Position numbers and translations under genes: made by a program. Below are positions 12,998 through 13,625 of a stretch of 13,625 nt of DNA, in pieces. The stretch is taken from assembly GCA_003456095.1 (NCBI GenBank), contig DMPF01000115.1, forward strand, positions 1-13,625. The letters run 5' to 3'. The notes beneath the pieces were generated by a model. It saw nothing but the letters and a program-made list of their open reading frames with translations. It was not told where the DNA came from and did not search any database. Source of the stretch: Bacillota bacterium (lineage in GTDB: Bacteria > Bacillota > Dethiobacteria > DTU022 > UBA8154). Numbering within the stretch: the stretch's first letter is position 1; each line of letters starts with the position of its first letter.

Positions 12998-13474
12998 ATG
13001 CGGATGAACCACTGGAAAATCACTACCCGTTATATAGCCCGCACGGGAATCATCGCGGCGATTTATGTGGCCATAACCTTTGTCTTCGCCCCCATCAGTT
13101 ACGGCCAGATACAGGTCCGCCTGGCAGAATCACTGACTCTTTTGCCCATGATCATGCCGGAGGCAGTCCTTGGCCTTTTTATCGGCTGCCTGCTGGCCAA
13201 CCTGATGGGCCCATGGGGAATAGTGGATATAGTCTTCGGCAGCCTGACCACCCTGGTAGCTGCCTATATTACCTACCGCTTCCGCCATACCTATATCGCC
13301 TATCTCAGCCCTATCCTGCTGAATGCCTTCGGCGTCAGCCTCTATCTTTACGCTTTTTTCCAAATACCTTACTGGATAACCGTTTTCTACATCGCTGCCG
13401 GTCAGTCCGTGGCTGTTCTAGCCCTGGGCATTCCTTTACTGCGCCTCGTCAAGAAACACCTGCCCCAGCAGTAG
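12998..13474 (+). CDS. queT: QueT family transporter (queuosine precursor, ECF S-component type)
   Basis: QueT (COG4708) is a small integral membrane protein thought to bind and import queuosine precursors such as preQ1 or preQ0 with the energising module of an ECF transporter (established by genomic context and riboswitch association). The 158 residues contain about five or six membrane helices: TRYIARTGIIAAIYVAITFVF, then the family segment FAPISYGQIQVRLAESLTLLP, then EAVLGLFIGCLLANLMGPWG, VDIVFGSLTTLVAAYITYR, LSPILLNAFGVSLYLYAFF and YWITVFYIAAGQSVAVLALG. The basic end (RLVKKHLPQQ) is cytoplasmic by the positive-inside rule. The start chosen is ATG 12998, 9 nt after AGGAG. ATG 12989 touches the binding site, and ATG 13004 is also possible. 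No EcfA or EcfT gene is in the window. Confidence 0.92.
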   Translation: MRMNHWKITTRYIARTGIIAAIYVAITFVFAPISYGQIQVRLAESLTLLPMIMPEAVLGLFIGCLLANLMGPWGIVDIVFGSLTTLVAAYITYRFRHTYIAYLSPILLNAFGVSLYLYAFFQIPYWITVFYIAAGQSVAVLALGIPLLRLVKKHLPQQ

Positions 13475-13539
13475 CAGGGAGCGGTAAGCAGCTCTAACTT
13501 ATCTCCATGCAAAGGTGTCCGTCCCATATCTATACCCCC

Positions 13540-13568
13540 TTGTCAAAGCCCTTCTCCATCTATAAATA
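13540..13568 (+). promoter_or_regulatory. Promoter-like sequence upstream of the right-edge gene
   Basis: TTGTCA (13540-13545), 17 nt, TAAATA (13563-13568); an alternative -10 is TATAAA at 13561-13566 with 15-nt spacing. Directly downstream is AGGGGGCGGG and a start codon, consistent with a new transcription unit after queT. Confidence 0.4.
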
Positions 13569-13580
13569 TTAGGGGGCGGG

Positions 13581-13625
13581 ATGGATTATGACTGTGTTCG
13601 CTACAATAAAAAATCCCGTTACTCC
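13581..13625 (+). CDS. Possible start of a gene running off the window
   Basis: After AGGGGG (13571-13575) two start codons open frames that have no stop before the edge: ATG 13581 (MDYDCVRYNKKSRYS) and ATG 13588 (MTVFATIKNPVTP). The second reads more like a natural protein N-terminus but has longer spacing to the binding site. Fifteen codons are too few to identify the product or choose the frame. Confidence 0.3.
   Translation, partial: MDYDCVRYNKKSRYS

Overview
The window looks like chromosomal DNA of an anaerobic, probably thermophilic Gram-positive Clostridia (Moorella, Thermacetogenium or Desulfotomaculum-like). This is an inference from several things: strong AGGAGG-type ribosome binding sites, frequent TTG and GTG starts, moderate to high GC, csaB, the nfeD/slipin pair, and a homocysteine module (COG1900, NIL-ferredoxin, COG2122) known from methanogens and strict anaerobes. 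No rRNA, tRNA, CRISPR array, phage gene or complete insertion sequence was seen.

Layout. 1-896 (-) is the N-terminal part of nicotinate phosphoribosyltransferase, cut by the window edge. 996-1172 (-) is a 58-codon remnant of glyceraldehyde-3-phosphate dehydrogenase that keeps only the start of the NAD-binding domain. 1359-2159 (+) is an intact dapB. 2242-2991 (-) is an alpha/beta hydrolase with an uncertain start and an 18-bp perfect palindrome upstream. 3121-3300 (+) is a degraded fragment of a YdcZ/DUF606-type membrane protein. 3380-3901 (+) is a small nitroreductase.

3904-6711 (-) is a three-gene operon: bifunctional-nuclease (DUF151) protein, NfeD-type membrane serine protease, and slipin/stomatin-like protein, with a recognisable promoter upstream. 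6808-9654 (-) is a second operon: radical SAM protein with an unusual CX4CX2C cluster motif, an uncharacterised single-pass membrane protein, and csaB (polysaccharide pyruvyltransferase). 9718-10386 (+) is pcm, whose normal C-terminus has been replaced by two copies of an 18-bp tandem repeat.

10398-12772 (-) is the most coherent pathway unit. It is a tightly coupled operon, COG1900 (DUF39), NIL-domain ferredoxin, COG2122 (UPF0280), corresponding to the sulfide-dependent assembly of homocysteine from aspartate semialdehyde described in Methanosarcina. Its promoter, TTGACA-17-TATTAT, is clear. Divergent from it is queT (+), a queuosine-precursor transporter with a structured leader of about 150 nt. 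At the right edge there is a promoter-like sequence and possibly the start of another gene.

The window is mostly housekeeping and accessory metabolism. No obviously new multi-gene defence or mobile system is visible. The points most worth following are the complete homocysteine operon, two gene remnants within 2.3 kb, the repeat-generated tail on Pcm, the radical SAM/membrane protein/csaB operon, and the queT leader.
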